Below, in pieces: positions 27,228 through 36,586 of a DNA stretch of 64,000 nucleotides. How positions within the stretch are numbered: position 1 is the first letter of the stretch; every line of letters starts with the position of its first letter. Both the position numbers and the translations under genes were made by a program. Under the pieces are notes generated by a model that saw only the letters and a list, made by a program, of their open reading frames with translations, was not told where the DNA came from and did no database searches. Origin of the DNA: Saprospiraceae bacterium (GTDB lineage Bacteria > Bacteroidota > Bacteroidia > Chitinophagales > Saprospiraceae); assembly GCA_020846655.1 (NCBI GenBank), contig JADLDL010000004.1, positions 1-64,000 of the forward strand, read 5' to 3'.

Positions 27228-28736
27228 TTAAAAGAACCAGGTTAGGTTGGCCAACATTTTGGAACCTCCTGTAACCACAGAAGCGGACGATTTTTGCAGA
27301 AGTTCGGCAGCAGAAGTACTTGGCTGAGCGGGATAGTAATTGGCTATGTCTGAATATTTATTGGCCAACAAGTCGGCTGTGTTGCTGTGGCTGAATCCCC
27401 GCTGGTAGTAGACGCCCACTTCCAGGTGGCGCAGTGGTCGGAAGGACAGGCCAAGGTTCCATTGCCAGTCCCAGTTCCGGAAGGTTTGACTGACTTCTTT
27501 GTTCAGGTTGCTGTTGGCGCTGCCGTCGGCAATATCAAACACAATCGAATTGGTGAGTCCTTGCTTGCCGGTTTCGGTATACACGGTATTGCCCAGGCTA
27601 ACACCACCCAGCACCCGCAGTTTGGAAAATGGCTGCCAGAAGGCCAGCAACGGCAATTCTACGCGGTGGAAGCGGGTGATCGACACATACACCGGCAGGG
27701 CGCTGGGGTCTATTACGGCGGAGACGGGGGCGCCAAAGTTGTCTTTCAAACGCTCGTCGCCAGTGGCCGCCACATAGGAGTCGGCGTTGAGGCTCAGAAT
27801 GGGGCGTTCGTTGGTCGGCAGCGGAAGGTATTGGTAGCCCAGTCCGGAGCGCAGGCCCCAACGGCGGAGCGGCTGCCAATCGACGCTGAGGCCTGCGCCC
27901 ACGCCGGCATAGTTGAATTGACCATTCAGGACCAGGCTGGCCGTAGCGCCCCAGGCCCAGGTCTTGTGGCGTTTGGGTAGAATTGGTTCGGCAGCGGCAC
28001 CAGGTGGCGGCGGTGTCATCGTGTTGTCATCGTCGACCGTTGGTTCGGCAGCCGCGTTTGTTGTTGCCGATACTTGAACGGGGCTTGCGGTTTGTTCGGG
28101 GGAAGAAACAGGCGCAGTAGCCGTGGCAGGTTCAGGTATGGTGCTGGTGGCAGGAGGCGCCGGGAGGAGCAGGTCGGCTGCGGGTTCCGGAGTGTTGGCG
28201 GAGCTCGTGCTGTTGGAGGACTCAGCCACCGTGGCTGGTACTGTCTGGTATATTTCCGACGGTGTTTCCTGGGAGGCGGTGCTGTTTGTCGTTGCCGGAG
28301 CGGATTGGGCAAGGACTGGCACTGCGGCGCTTGAGGTGGTGGCGTTGCGTGGTGCGACAACCCGAAGCGGCGCACTAGTATTGCCCGGCGCGAAGGGACT
28401 GGCGCTGGGCGAGGGCTGTACGACCGGAGTCATATGGCGCTCCAGGGCTGTTTTTGGGGTCGATTCGGAACCGGCGGCGCGCTTGACCCGGTCATTTTGT
28501 GGCAGCGTCGCTACCGGGGTAGACGGCCTTTGGGTGGGCTGGGCGACAGGCTCGGCGGCCGGCCAATGGCGCCAGGTCGCTATCCCGCCGGCCAGTAACA
28601 GCAAGCCCAGCAGCCAAAACCAAAACACCGGTTTTTTGCGGCGTTGGGTAGGCAATTCCTGGTTGAGGATTTGCTCCATCGCCTTCCAGCCCCGGTCTGC
28701 CAATTTTTTTTCCGAATTGTATACGTTACGATCCAT
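27228..28736 (-). CDS. Anti-sigma-like membrane protein fused to an outer-membrane beta-barrel-like domain
   Basis: 502 residues. A cytoplasmic N-domain (DRGWKAMEQILNQELP) leads into one membrane helix (PVFWFWLLGLLLLAGGIA, near 38-55). About 190 residues of Ser/Thr/Pro/Ala low complexity follow, then a roughly 250-residue beta-rich C-domain. The C-domain alternates aromatic strands (TWAWGATASLVLNGQFNYAG, GAGLSVDWQPLRRWGLRSGL, LEVGVYYQRGFSHSNTADLL) and ends in NLTWFF, like an outer-membrane barrel. It sits 33 bp after an ECF sigma factor, where an anti-sigma factor is expected. The role is inferred from that position and the layout. Confidence 0.65.
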   Translation of the reverse strand: MDRNVYNSEKKLADRGWKAMEQILNQELPTQRRKKPVFWFWLLGLLLLAGGIATWRHWPAAEPVAQPTQRPSTPVATLPQNDRVKRAAGSESTPKTALERHMTPVVQPSPSASPFAPGNTSAPLRVVAPRNATTSSAAVPVLAQSAPATTNSTASQETPSEIYQTVPATVAESSNSTSSANTPEPAADLLLPAPPATSTIPEPATATAPVSSPEQTASPVQVSATTNAAAEPTVDDDNTMTPPPPGAAAEPILPKRHKTWAWGATASLVLNGQFNYAGVGAGLSVDWQPLRRWGLRSGLGYQYLPLPTNERPILSLNADSYVAATGDERLKDNFGAPVSAVIDPSALPVYVSITRFHRVELPLLAFWQPFSKLRVLGGVSLGNTVYTETGKQGLTNSIVFDIADGSANSNLNKEVSQTFRNWDWQWNLGLSFRPLRHLEVGVYYQRGFSHSNTADLLANKYSDIANYYPAQPSTSAAELLQKSSASVVTGGSKMLANLTWFF

Positions 28737-28769
28737 CTTGAGTGGATATTATTTGATACTAGATAAAGA

Positions 28770-29345
28770 TCAGGCCAGTTTTCCGCGCCGCACCAAGTCA
28801 TGGTCGGCGGCTTCCAACAGGACCCGTAGTTTTTGTCGGGCGGTCGATAAGTGCCATTTGGAAGTGCCTTCGCTGATGTCCAGGTTTTCGGCTATTTCGG
28901 CGTGCGAGTAGCCCTCGATGGCGTACAGGCGAAATACCTCTTGCGACATCGGCGGCAGGGTACTGACGGCTCTTAAAATATCTTCTTCGTAAAATTTGTC
29001 GTGGCTGCGTTCCGGTACCACATCGTCGCGTTCTTCTAGGACGAGAAAATGCAGGTACCGGGCATTATTTCTGAAATAATCCGCCATAGCATGGTAGACC
29101 AGCCGGCGCACCCAACCTTCGAGACTGCCTTTGAAGGCATAGGTGTGCAGTTTTTTGAATACCCGCAAAAAGCCGTTGTTGACGATTTCGATGGCGGTGT
29201 CTTCGTCGCGGGTGTAGCGCATACACATGCGCAGCATTTCAGGAAAAAACTGCCGATAGAACGCCTCTTGCGCACGCCGTTCATTGCGCACACAGCCCTC
29301 TACGAGTTCTTGTTCAGTAAACCTGTTTTTTCCAAAAAACTGCAT
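28770..29345 (-). CDS. ECF RNA polymerase sigma factor
   Basis: 191 residues. Region 2 landmarks are FPEMLRMCMRYTRDEDTAIE, IVNNGFLRVFKKL and GSLEGWVRRLVYHAMADYFR. Region 4 has LPPMSQEVFRLYAIEGYSHA followed by the helix-turn-helix IAENLDISEGTSKWHLSTAR. It is a second ECF factor, clearly paralogous to the one at 22.8-23.3 kb in region 4. It is followed by an anti-sigma-like fusion protein. The start ATG (MQFFGKNRFTEQELV) is the first in frame. Confidence 0.9.
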   Translation of the reverse strand: MQFFGKNRFTEQELVEGCVRNERRAQEAFYRQFFPEMLRMCMRYTRDEDTAIEIVNNGFLRVFKKLHTYAFKGSLEGWVRRLVYHAMADYFRNNARYLHFLVLEERDDVVPERSHDKFYEEDILRAVSTLPPMSQEVFRLYAIEGYSHAEIAENLDISEGTSKWHLSTARQKLRVLLEAADHDLVRRGKLA

Positions 29346-29369
29346 TCGTTTCGTTGATGCGGTACGTTG

Positions 29370-29410
29370 AAAAGGGGATTTGTTGTTTTATCCGACACAA
29401 ACCCCCTTTT
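29370..29410 (-). terminator. Terminator-like hairpin
   Basis: Bases 29370-29383 pair with 29397-29410 (14 bp, one mismatch). The minus-strand end is only TTTT from within the stem. It lies just after the stop of the 29.4-30.2 kb gene and before the sigma factor, so it would separate the two transcripts. Confidence 0.55.
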
Positions 29411-29419
29411 CACGAACGG

Positions 29420-30184
29420 TTATAACAATAGGCCCAGGCCGAGGATCAGGCGTTTTTGAAAGATGCTATCACTGCCTTTGCCGCTGTCCGATCCCCATAT
29501 AGACGTCCATTCCCGGTATTTTTGTTGCAGGCGGATGCCGGCTTGTACCGAAAAATGATTGCCCAAGCGGTATCCGACAATGGCTTGGGCCAACCAACCG
29601 CCTTTCCAGGAGTCGACATAACCCCAGCGGGAGTTTTTGCTGTGGCCCGTAAGGGCCCAACCGCCACCCACCGAGTAAAACAAAGATACAGGTCTGGGAC
29701 TCAAATATCCCCGGGTTTCTGCAAAGATCGGATAGGTCGCTACTTCACTGTCGGACTTCGGGCTGAAAAAATCGCCGCCGACACCCAATCCTACACCCAG
29801 CAGCCGGTTGAACATCCAACCGCTGCTGTGCTGGATCTGAAACCCGGTCTGGTTTTCGTTGTAGTACGTTTGACCAACCAACGCATTAAACTGGGTATGG
29901 TGATACCAGCCTTTTTCTTTGAAGCTGTAGGGTCTTTTAACGTCCCGCCCTTTGCAGCGCTGGATAACCCGTTTTACCTGAGGGGAATACACGCGAATGT
30001 TTGGGCCGGTATACAAGTGAAACAACAGCGAGTCGCCGTTCATTTCCGTCAGTTGACCATGAAACCGGCTGCCGTCGCGCAGAATCAGGACATCGCGGCA
30101 CTTCACCGCGTCCTGGGCCGAAAGGAACCGGGGCTGCCCGAACAGCAGCAGCCCCAGCCCAAGAATTCGAAGAACTGTTTTCAT
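29420..30184 (-). CDS. Exported outer-membrane-like hypothetical protein
   Basis: 254 residues with a signal peptide (MKTVLRILGLGLLLFGQPRF, cut near LSAQD). An N-terminal strand set DVLILRDGSRFHGQLTEMNG resembles the short beta motif seen in many Bacteroidota surface proteins. The rest is made of alternating aromatic/glycine strands (FQIQHSSGWMFNRLLGVGLG, SLFYSVGGGWALTGHSKNS) ending LILGLGLLL, suggesting an 8- to 10-strand barrel. I recognise no specific family. It lies 9 bp after the stop of the LVIVD-like lipoprotein gene, so the two form an operon. Confidence 0.7.
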   Translation of the reverse strand: MKTVLRILGLGLLLFGQPRFLSAQDAVKCRDVLILRDGSRFHGQLTEMNGDSLLFHLYTGPNIRVYSPQVKRVIQRCKGRDVKRPYSFKEKGWYHHTQFNALVGQTYYNENQTGFQIQHSSGWMFNRLLGVGLGVGGDFFSPKSDSEVATYPIFAETRGYLSPRPVSLFYSVGGGWALTGHSKNSRWGYVDSWKGGWLAQAIVGYRLGNHFSVQAGIRLQQKYREWTSIWGSDSGKGSDSIFQKRLILGLGLLL

Positions 30185-30193
30185 GGCTCCGGT

Positions 30194-31468
30194 TTATGGG
30201 GTTACCTTGATATGACTGATTCGCTTCGGGTTGGCCGGATCGCTGACGTCGTATTGGTAGAATCCATCGGCGCCCACCACCATCAGGTGCGTATCATCGA
30301 TCACCAGCGCGTCATAGGTTTCCATATCGCGCAGGTGGGTGACGAGTTTCAAGGCTTCCGGTTTGGTTTTGTCAAACACCTTCAGGCCGTCGTCGCAGAG
30401 ATACAGGTATTTGCCGGCCACCGACAAGCCCTGCGGGTTGGTCATCGGGTAGGATTGTTCGAGGGAAGTAGCCGGCAGGTTTTTGATGTTGATCACATCC
30501 AATTGGTTGAAAGTGCCGTTGCAGGTTGTGCCCGCATGAATGGTCACGTAGGCATAATCTTCGTCGCAGACCACGGGGTCGCAACCGGTGGCATGGATGA
30601 ACGAGGCTTCATACACCGGTTGTTCCGGGTTGGTGGCGTTGTACACGATCAGGCCGCTTTGCGAACCGATAAACAGGCGATCTTTCCAGGGGAAAATGGT
30701 TTCGATGTTCCAACCAATCGGAATGGAAGTAATGGCTGACGGGCAGGATGGATCGCTGACGAGGAAGGGATGCAGCGTGGTATTGTCGATGCAATACAGG
30801 TAGTCTTTGTACTGGCCAAAGCGCGAGTAGGAGCCGGATATGCCCGTGCTGGTGGGTAGGCCGGCGTTTTTGCGAATCGGGCCACTGTTACTTTGGGCAT
30901 CAAAAGTGGCCGATAGGAATATTTGCTCGCCGCGCAAGAACCAGGGCGAATCCCAGCGATCGTCGGTGCAGTCGAGGTCTTCGGTAATTTCAGTGCGGAG
31001 GTAATCCACGATATAGCCCCGGTTGGGGTCTTGGCCGAACAACTGGAACACGTTTTCGGCGCGGCAGGTAAGGGTCGGGTTTTGAATGTCGGTGATATCA
31101 ATGGTGAGCAGGTCGATGTACTGGTCGGCGTACAGGTAATGATCGCGAACGGCCATATCGACGTTGCCGGGGATATTCCAAAAGGCAACCGGGACGGGGT
31201 TGGCCGGATTGCTGTTGTCAATGACGTGGATACCGGCTTTCAGTTCGGTAATCAACATATATTGGCCAATGGAGTAAATTTTCCCGGGCGCTTTGAGGGC
31301 ACGGGGGCTTTCGGCGGTAAAACCTGCCCGGCACTCGGCTGCCGTTTTGTAAACCGGGTCCAGGCGCACAAAGGTGCGTTTGGAACTGCAAGTATCCCGC
31401 AAACAGCCGGGCAGCAAGGTCAGCGCCGCAACGGCCGCCAGGGCGAATAAGGTACATTTCATTTTCAT
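30194..31468 (-). CDS. LVIVD-repeat-like surface lipoprotein
   Basis: About 424 residues. The start MKMKCTLFALAAVAAL leads to a lipobox LLPGC, so it is probably a lipoprotein. The body repeats a beta-propeller-like unit of the LVIVD type: GQYMLITELKAGIHVIDNSN, LYADQYIDLLTIDITDIQNP, RLFIGSQSGLIVYNATNPEQ, YLYLCDDGLKVFDKTKPEA and GADGFYQYDVSDPANPK. These cell-surface repeats have no defined activity. A second ATG two codons downstream is equally good. The longer upstream frame begins at a non-ATG codon and was rejected. It probably shares its transcript with the next outer-membrane gene. Confidence 0.8.
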   Translation of the reverse strand: MKMKCTLFALAAVAALTLLPGCLRDTCSSKRTFVRLDPVYKTAAECRAGFTAESPRALKAPGKIYSIGQYMLITELKAGIHVIDNSNPANPVPVAFWNIPGNVDMAVRDHYLYADQYIDLLTIDITDIQNPTLTCRAENVFQLFGQDPNRGYIVDYLRTEITEDLDCTDDRWDSPWFLRGEQIFLSATFDAQSNSGPIRKNAGLPTSTGISGSYSRFGQYKDYLYCIDNTTLHPFLVSDPSCPSAITSIPIGWNIETIFPWKDRLFIGSQSGLIVYNATNPEQPVYEASFIHATGCDPVVCDEDYAYVTIHAGTTCNGTFNQLDVINIKNLPATSLEQSYPMTNPQGLSVAGKYLYLCDDGLKVFDKTKPEALKLVTHLRDMETYDALVIDDTHLMVVGADGFYQYDVSDPANPKRISHIKVTP

Positions 31469-31720
31469 GGCAAAATATGTTTGAGTGAGCAGTTTACTGT
31501 CAGTGTACCCGAATAGACATCGCTGCTGGGCAAAAGGGTTGGGCCCCTGGCAATATTTTTCCAAAACCGGGCAGTGTTTTGTTTTGGGGCATAACAGCCC
31601 GCAGATCATTTGACTACCGTACAATTTAGGCCAAACCCGATTTTAATTTTCACCTTGCTGGCACAAGTGCCGAAAAGCAGGCATTTTGCATTTTATTTCC
31701 TCCAACAAAGCACTCCTGTA

Positions 31721-34132
31721 ATGCCCGTGTGTCGACTGCTCCTGCCTCTTCTGGGGTTCTTTTGCCTGCAAGGTTTCAGCCTGCAAGCCCAACTGGATTC
31801 GATCCACTGGCTGCCCCCCATGCACGCCCGGGTGGAATGGGGACCGCAGTTTTTGTATTTGTCCACCCCCGAGCCGGATAGTTTCCCGGTGAGCATTCGC
31901 GATGGCTCAGGACAATTGCTCCTTTCCGTCACCATCAGCAACACCAAGCCGTTCCGGTATTTTTTAGGCAGTTCGGACGATACGCCCGTATTGGTACCGG
32001 AATCCAAACTGCACAAGCCCCTGAAAGACAGGGGGCTGATCTTGGATGGGCCTAAAAAATTCTACGCCTATTTCCGCGCGCATTCGGGCACTGAAAACCA
32101 CGCCGGCGACCTGACCTGCAAGGGCCGGGCTGCCCTGGGCACCGAATTCAGGATTGGTATGGTGGTGCAAGCCGTTTGGGAGCAGGATATACGATCCAAT
32201 TTTGTGGGGATCATGGCCTCGGAAGATTCTACCGAAATCGTCTTGTCCGGCTTCGACAAACGCACCGATTTCCGGATCGACGGCAAAGACGTGCCCTCCA
32301 CCGGCCCCGTCACGATGTTGCTCAACCGGGGCGAGTCGGCCGTGTTTTCGACCTATATTTTTGACGATGGGGTGAAACAACCGCCCAACGGACTGATGGG
32401 CGCCTTGCTAAAATCCAGCAAGCCGGTGGCGGTCAATTGTGGTACCTGGGTGGGGGCGCCGGTGTTTTTTATGGGACACGACATCGGCATCGACCAGATC
32501 GCGCCCTTCGAAAAAGTAGGCAAAGAATACATCCTGTGCAAAGGCGCGGGCTCTACGGTGCTGGAGCACCCCGTCGTGATCGCGCACGTAGACGGCACCA
32601 AGGTGTGGATCAATGATTTGCCCGACCCGGCCAGCGTGCTGGATGCCGGCGAATACTATATCGTACCGACCCAGCGCTTTAGCTCGGCCGGCAATATGTC
32701 TATCCACACCTCCAAACCGGCGTTTGTGTATCAAATGATTGGCGGCACGACCTCCGGCGACGATGCCAAACGCACGGCGGGTCTGCTGTTTGTGCCGCCG
32801 ATCAGTTGCGGCATCCCCAACTCGGTCGATAATATTTACCAACCCAACCGCATCGGAGAAATGTACTTCGACGGCGGGCTGATGATTGTGGCCATGCGGG
32901 ATTCTACGGTGACGGTGCGGGTCGATGGCGTAAAAGTGTCGATCGGTGGCGGCTACCCGGTGCCAGGTAACCCGGATTTTGTGACCTACCGGAAACTCAA
33001 CCTGTTTTCCCAGGATCAATCGCCCAATACGGTGAGTGTGGTGGCGGAGGGCGCCGTTCAGGTGGCGATGTTTGGGCGCAATGCCCCGGCGAGTTTTGCG
33101 GCTTTTTTTTCCGGCTTCGACAAAGCCGTCCGGCCCGAAATCTCCTTGCTGAACACCGGCGACGGCATTTGCCCGGACACGCTGTTTGCCACGGGCCGCT
33201 TCGACGGTGTGCAATGGCTGTACGAAGATTCTATTTTGCAATTTGGAAAGGATACATTTCTGATCGCCTACGCGCCCGGCCATTACCAGGCCTTGGGCTA
33301 CCTGGGCGTTTGCCGGCAAGCCGACTATGCGGAAGATTCAACCCTGGTGTCGTTCCTGGCGCCGGAAGTGCCGTTTTCCTCCCTGCCGCCGCAGTGTTTT
33401 GGGGGCAACGATGGAGTGCTCGATATCGGCGCGCCCAGCGGTGGCATTCCGCCCTACGAATATTCGATCGACAATGGCCAGAGTTTTTTCAACCAATCCC
33501 ATTTTGACGGGCTAGGGGCGGGCGCCTACTCCTTTGTGGTGCGCGACTCGGCCGGCTGTTTCAGTAAGCCCTTGAAATTCAAACTAAAAGCCCCCGATAG
33601 CCTGGCCGTAAAACTGGTGCCCATCCAGGTGCCCGAGCCGCTGAAAGCCGGCGAAAAGGTCTTGTTTCAGGCCTTGCCCAACCGCCCGGTCGTTGATATT
33701 TCCTGGACGCCCGACAACCACAGCAACTGCCCGGGTTGTGTGTTTTATAGTTATGCGCCCGACGAAACCACCTGGGTGGTGGTGGAGGTGACGGATTCGA
33801 TTGGTTGTCATGCGCTCGATAGTTTTCTGGTGGTGGTGGACCCCCGCGTGTATGCGCCGAATGTGTTCCAGCCGGATGCCCAGGCGCCCAACGACCGCTT
33901 CACCTTGTTCAGCCGCGAGCCTTTGCCGGTCCGGTACCTGAGTATTTTTGACCGCTGGGGCGAAAAAGTGTTTGAGCGCCGGGACTTTTTTACCAACGAT
34001 AGTTCGATGGGCTGGGATGGCGCCACCCGTGGCAAACCTGCGCCACCGGGCGTCTATGTTTTCGTGGCGGAAGTGGAGGTGGCGCCGGGCAGGACGGAAC
34101 GACTAAAAGGCGACCTGACGCTGCTGCGGTAG
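31721..34132 (+). CDS. IgGFc-binding-like protein with gliding-motility C-terminal domain
   Basis: 803 residues with a signal peptide (LLLPLLGFFCLQGFSLQAQ). The region about 40-470 matches the IgGFc-binding-like N-terminal domain found in large Bacteroidota surface proteins (SSKPVAVNCGTWVGAPVFFM, DIGIDQIAPFEKVGKEYILC, KPAFVYQMIGGTTSGDDAKR). A SprB-like repeat follows (GGIPPYEYSIDNGQSFF, then VVRDSAGCF). The C-terminal domain is of the gliding-motility/CHU type (VYAPNVFQPDAQAPNDRFTL, ISIFDRWGEKVFERRDF register, GVYVFVAEVEV), the type B signal for type IX secretion. It has a tandem paralogue 30 bp downstream. Confidence 0.85.
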   Translation: MPVCRLLLPLLGFFCLQGFSLQAQLDSIHWLPPMHARVEWGPQFLYLSTPEPDSFPVSIRDGSGQLLLSVTISNTKPFRYFLGSSDDTPVLVPESKLHKPLKDRGLILDGPKKFYAYFRAHSGTENHAGDLTCKGRAALGTEFRIGMVVQAVWEQDIRSNFVGIMASEDSTEIVLSGFDKRTDFRIDGKDVPSTGPVTMLLNRGESAVFSTYIFDDGVKQPPNGLMGALLKSSKPVAVNCGTWVGAPVFFMGHDIGIDQIAPFEKVGKEYILCKGAGSTVLEHPVVIAHVDGTKVWINDLPDPASVLDAGEYYIVPTQRFSSAGNMSIHTSKPAFVYQMIGGTTSGDDAKRTAGLLFVPPISCGIPNSVDNIYQPNRIGEMYFDGGLMIVAMRDSTVTVRVDGVKVSIGGGYPVPGNPDFVTYRKLNLFSQDQSPNTVSVVAEGAVQVAMFGRNAPASFAAFFSGFDKAVRPEISLLNTGDGICPDTLFATGRFDGVQWLYEDSILQFGKDTFLIAYAPGHYQALGYLGVCRQADYAEDSTLVSFLAPEVPFSSLPPQCFGGNDGVLDIGAPSGGIPPYEYSIDNGQSFFNQSHFDGLGAGAYSFVVRDSAGCFSKPLKFKLKAPDSLAVKLVPIQVPEPLKAGEKVLFQALPNRPVVDISWTPDNHSNCPGCVFYSYAPDETTWVVVEVTDSIGCHALDSFLVVVDPRVYAPNVFQPDAQAPNDRFTLFSREPLPVRYLSIFDRWGEKVFERRDFFTNDSSMGWDGATRGKPAPPGVYVFVAEVEVAPGRTERLKGDLTLLR

Positions 34133-34162
34133 GCTCACGGTTCTAACACCAACTGTTTTTTT

Positions 34163-36574
34163 ATGATATCGTCCCAACGTGCCATTTGCCTGTTGTTTAC
34201 CTCGGTTCTGTTGGTCGGCGCCCTGCAGGCCCAACTGGATACAATTCACTGGTTGCCACCGATGCATGCCCGCACCGACTGGGGCCCCCAATATTTGTAT
34301 TTGTCGACACCGGAAGCGGCAGAGTTCCCGGTTACTATCCGCAATGGCGCCGGCGATTTGATCGCTACGGCCAGTATTAGCAACACCAAACCTTACCGCC
34401 TGGACCTGGGCTCCACCACCAATGCCCCGACGCTGGTGGTGCAATCGCTGTTGCATATGCCGTTGCAGGACAAGGGTTTGGTGATGGACGGGCCGAAGAA
34501 ATTTTATGCGTACTACCGGGTGCACGCCAGTTCGGGTTTTCATGCCGGCGACCTGACCTGCAAGGGCCGGGCTGCTCTGGGACAGGAATTTCGGGTCGGA
34601 CACCTGGAGCAAGCCGTGGACGATGGCGACCGAAGGGGCAATTTTGTAGGCGTCATGGCCACGGAAGATTCCACAATGGTGAGTTTTTCCGAGTTTGCGC
34701 CGGGTACTGATTTTCGAATCGCCGGCGTGGATGTGCCCTCCTCAGGGCCTGTTACGATGACGTTGCAAAAGGGTGAAACGGTAGTGTTTGCGCAGTATAT
34801 CAACACCAACGATGCCATCCAGCCCGTCAACGGTTTTATGGGCGGCTTGTTGAAATCTTCGAAACCCGTGGCGGTCAATTGCGGCTCCTGGGTGGGTGCG
34901 CCGGTGGTGTTTCAGGCGCACGACATTGGCATTGACCAGATTGCTCCGTTTGAAAAAACGGGCACGGAGTATATTTTATGCAAAGGCAACGGCTCCGGTG
35001 TTTTGGAGCATCCCATCGTCATTGCGCACCGCAACGGCACCAAAGTTTGGCTCAATGGCAAAACCAACCCCAGCACGGTGCTGAATGCCGGCCAATACTA
35101 CATCGTGCCGACCAACCAATTCTCCTCCGCCGGCAATCTGTACCTCCGCAGTTCGGAGCCTGTTTTTGTGTACCAAATGATCGGCGGTACAGCCTTGGGC
35201 GACGATGCGATGCGCACGGCCGGACTGATGTTTGTGCCGCCGATCAGTTGCGGCGTGCCCAATGCGGTGGACAATATTTTTCAGCCCAACCGCATCGGCA
35301 CGATGACGTTTGAGGGCGGCCTGATGCTGGTGGCGATGAAAGACTCGGCGGTGTCGGTGCGGATTGATGGCACGCAGGTTTTTATGGGCGCCCCCGATGC
35401 CGTGCCCGGCAACCCGGATTTTGTGACCTACCGGAACCTGAAATTGTTCACCCAAACCAACACGCCTGCCACCATCAGTGTGGTGGCGCAAGGCGCCGTG
35501 CAGGTGGCTATGTACGGCCGGAACGAACCGGCAAGTTTTGCCGCGTTTTTCTCCGGCTTTAGCAAAACGGCGCTGCCCACGCTCGACCTGAGTTTGGTCG
35601 GCGACGGTGTTTGCCCCGATACCCTGATCGCCAGCGGGCGGTTTGACGGGGTGCAATGGATGTACGGCGACTCGGTGCTCCAGTTTGGGCCGGATACTAC
35701 TTTTGTAGCCTATGCCCCCGGCAAATACACCGCTGTTGGCTACCTTGGGGTGTGCCGGCGCACGGATTTTGCCCTGGACTCGGTGACGGCCAATTTTGTT
35801 TCGCCACAATTCCCGTATGCCCTGGAGGGGCCATCCTGTTTTGGCTACACCGACGGGTTTATCGATTTTGGGATACCCTACGGCGGTATTCCGCCCTACC
35901 AGTATTCGATCGACAACGGCCAGCATTTTTCGCCGCAGGCGTATTTTGCCAACCTGGGCGCCGGCGATTTTGATTTGGTGGTGCGCGATTCCACGGGGTG
36001 CTACAACCGCCCCTTGCAGGAGAACCTGGAGCAGCCGGATAGTTTTTATGTGCGCATTGTGCCCTTGCGCCTGCCCGAACCGCCCTTGCCGGGAGCGCAG
36101 GTACTGCTGGGTGGCGAGCCGAACCGGCCGGTGGTGGCCACGGATTGGGTGCCGATGGACAGCAGCGGCTGTGCCGATTGTCTTTTTTATACGTTCCGGC
36201 CGGAGGAAAGCACTTGGGTGACGCTGGCGGTGTACGACACGGCGGGTTGCCGCGCGGAGGACAGCCTGCTGGTGCAAGTGGACCCGCGGGGGTACGTGCC
36301 CAATGTGCTGGCGCCGGCATCGGCTGCCGGCAACGACCGGTTTATGTTGTTCAGCCGGGACCCGGTGCCCATTCGGCGGCTGGCGATTTATGACCGTTGG
36401 GGCGAGCAGTTGTTTGAACGCCGGAACATCACCACCAACCAAACCGCTGAGGGTTGGGACGGCCGTTTTCGGGGCGAGCCGGTGTTGCCGGGGGTATACC
36501 TCTACCTGGCGGAACTGGAAGTTTCGCCAGGTAGGGTGGTGCTGTGGAAAGGAGATGTGACGGTGGTTCGCTGA
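34163..36574 (+). CDS. IgGFc-binding-like protein with gliding-motility C-terminal domain, paralogue
   Basis: 803 residues, the same length and domain order as the preceding gene and visibly homologous throughout (LDTIHWLPPMHARTDWGPQY against LDSIHWLPPMHARVEWGPQF). It has a signal peptide (CLLFTSVLLVGALQA), the IgGFc-binding-like domain, the SprB-like unit GGIPPYQYSIDNGQHFS and the C-terminal type B sorting domain (YVPNVLAPASAAGNDRFMLF, LAIYDRWGEQLFERRNI). The pair arose by tandem duplication followed by considerable divergence. Co-transcription is likely. It should be exported by the type IX machinery, which is not encoded in this window. Confidence 0.85.
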   Translation: MISSQRAICLLFTSVLLVGALQAQLDTIHWLPPMHARTDWGPQYLYLSTPEAAEFPVTIRNGAGDLIATASISNTKPYRLDLGSTTNAPTLVVQSLLHMPLQDKGLVMDGPKKFYAYYRVHASSGFHAGDLTCKGRAALGQEFRVGHLEQAVDDGDRRGNFVGVMATEDSTMVSFSEFAPGTDFRIAGVDVPSSGPVTMTLQKGETVVFAQYINTNDAIQPVNGFMGGLLKSSKPVAVNCGSWVGAPVVFQAHDIGIDQIAPFEKTGTEYILCKGNGSGVLEHPIVIAHRNGTKVWLNGKTNPSTVLNAGQYYIVPTNQFSSAGNLYLRSSEPVFVYQMIGGTALGDDAMRTAGLMFVPPISCGVPNAVDNIFQPNRIGTMTFEGGLMLVAMKDSAVSVRIDGTQVFMGAPDAVPGNPDFVTYRNLKLFTQTNTPATISVVAQGAVQVAMYGRNEPASFAAFFSGFSKTALPTLDLSLVGDGVCPDTLIASGRFDGVQWMYGDSVLQFGPDTTFVAYAPGKYTAVGYLGVCRRTDFALDSVTANFVSPQFPYALEGPSCFGYTDGFIDFGIPYGGIPPYQYSIDNGQHFSPQAYFANLGAGDFDLVVRDSTGCYNRPLQENLEQPDSFYVRIVPLRLPEPPLPGAQVLLGGEPNRPVVATDWVPMDSSGCADCLFYTFRPEESTWVTLAVYDTAGCRAEDSLLVQVDPRGYVPNVLAPASAAGNDRFMLFSRDPVPIRRLAIYDRWGEQLFERRNITTNQTAEGWDGRFRGEPVLPGVYLYLAELEVSPGRVVLWKGDVTVVR

Positions 36575-36586
36575 GTGTTTTTTTGT

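Noticed and set aside
25430..27274. 614-codon plus-strand open frame
   Set aside because: Antisense to the GH31 glucosidase, with no recognisable protein features.
34976..36442. 488-codon minus-strand open frame
   Set aside because: Antisense to the second IgGFc-binding-like gene; rich in His/Arg/Gly as typical of shadow frames.
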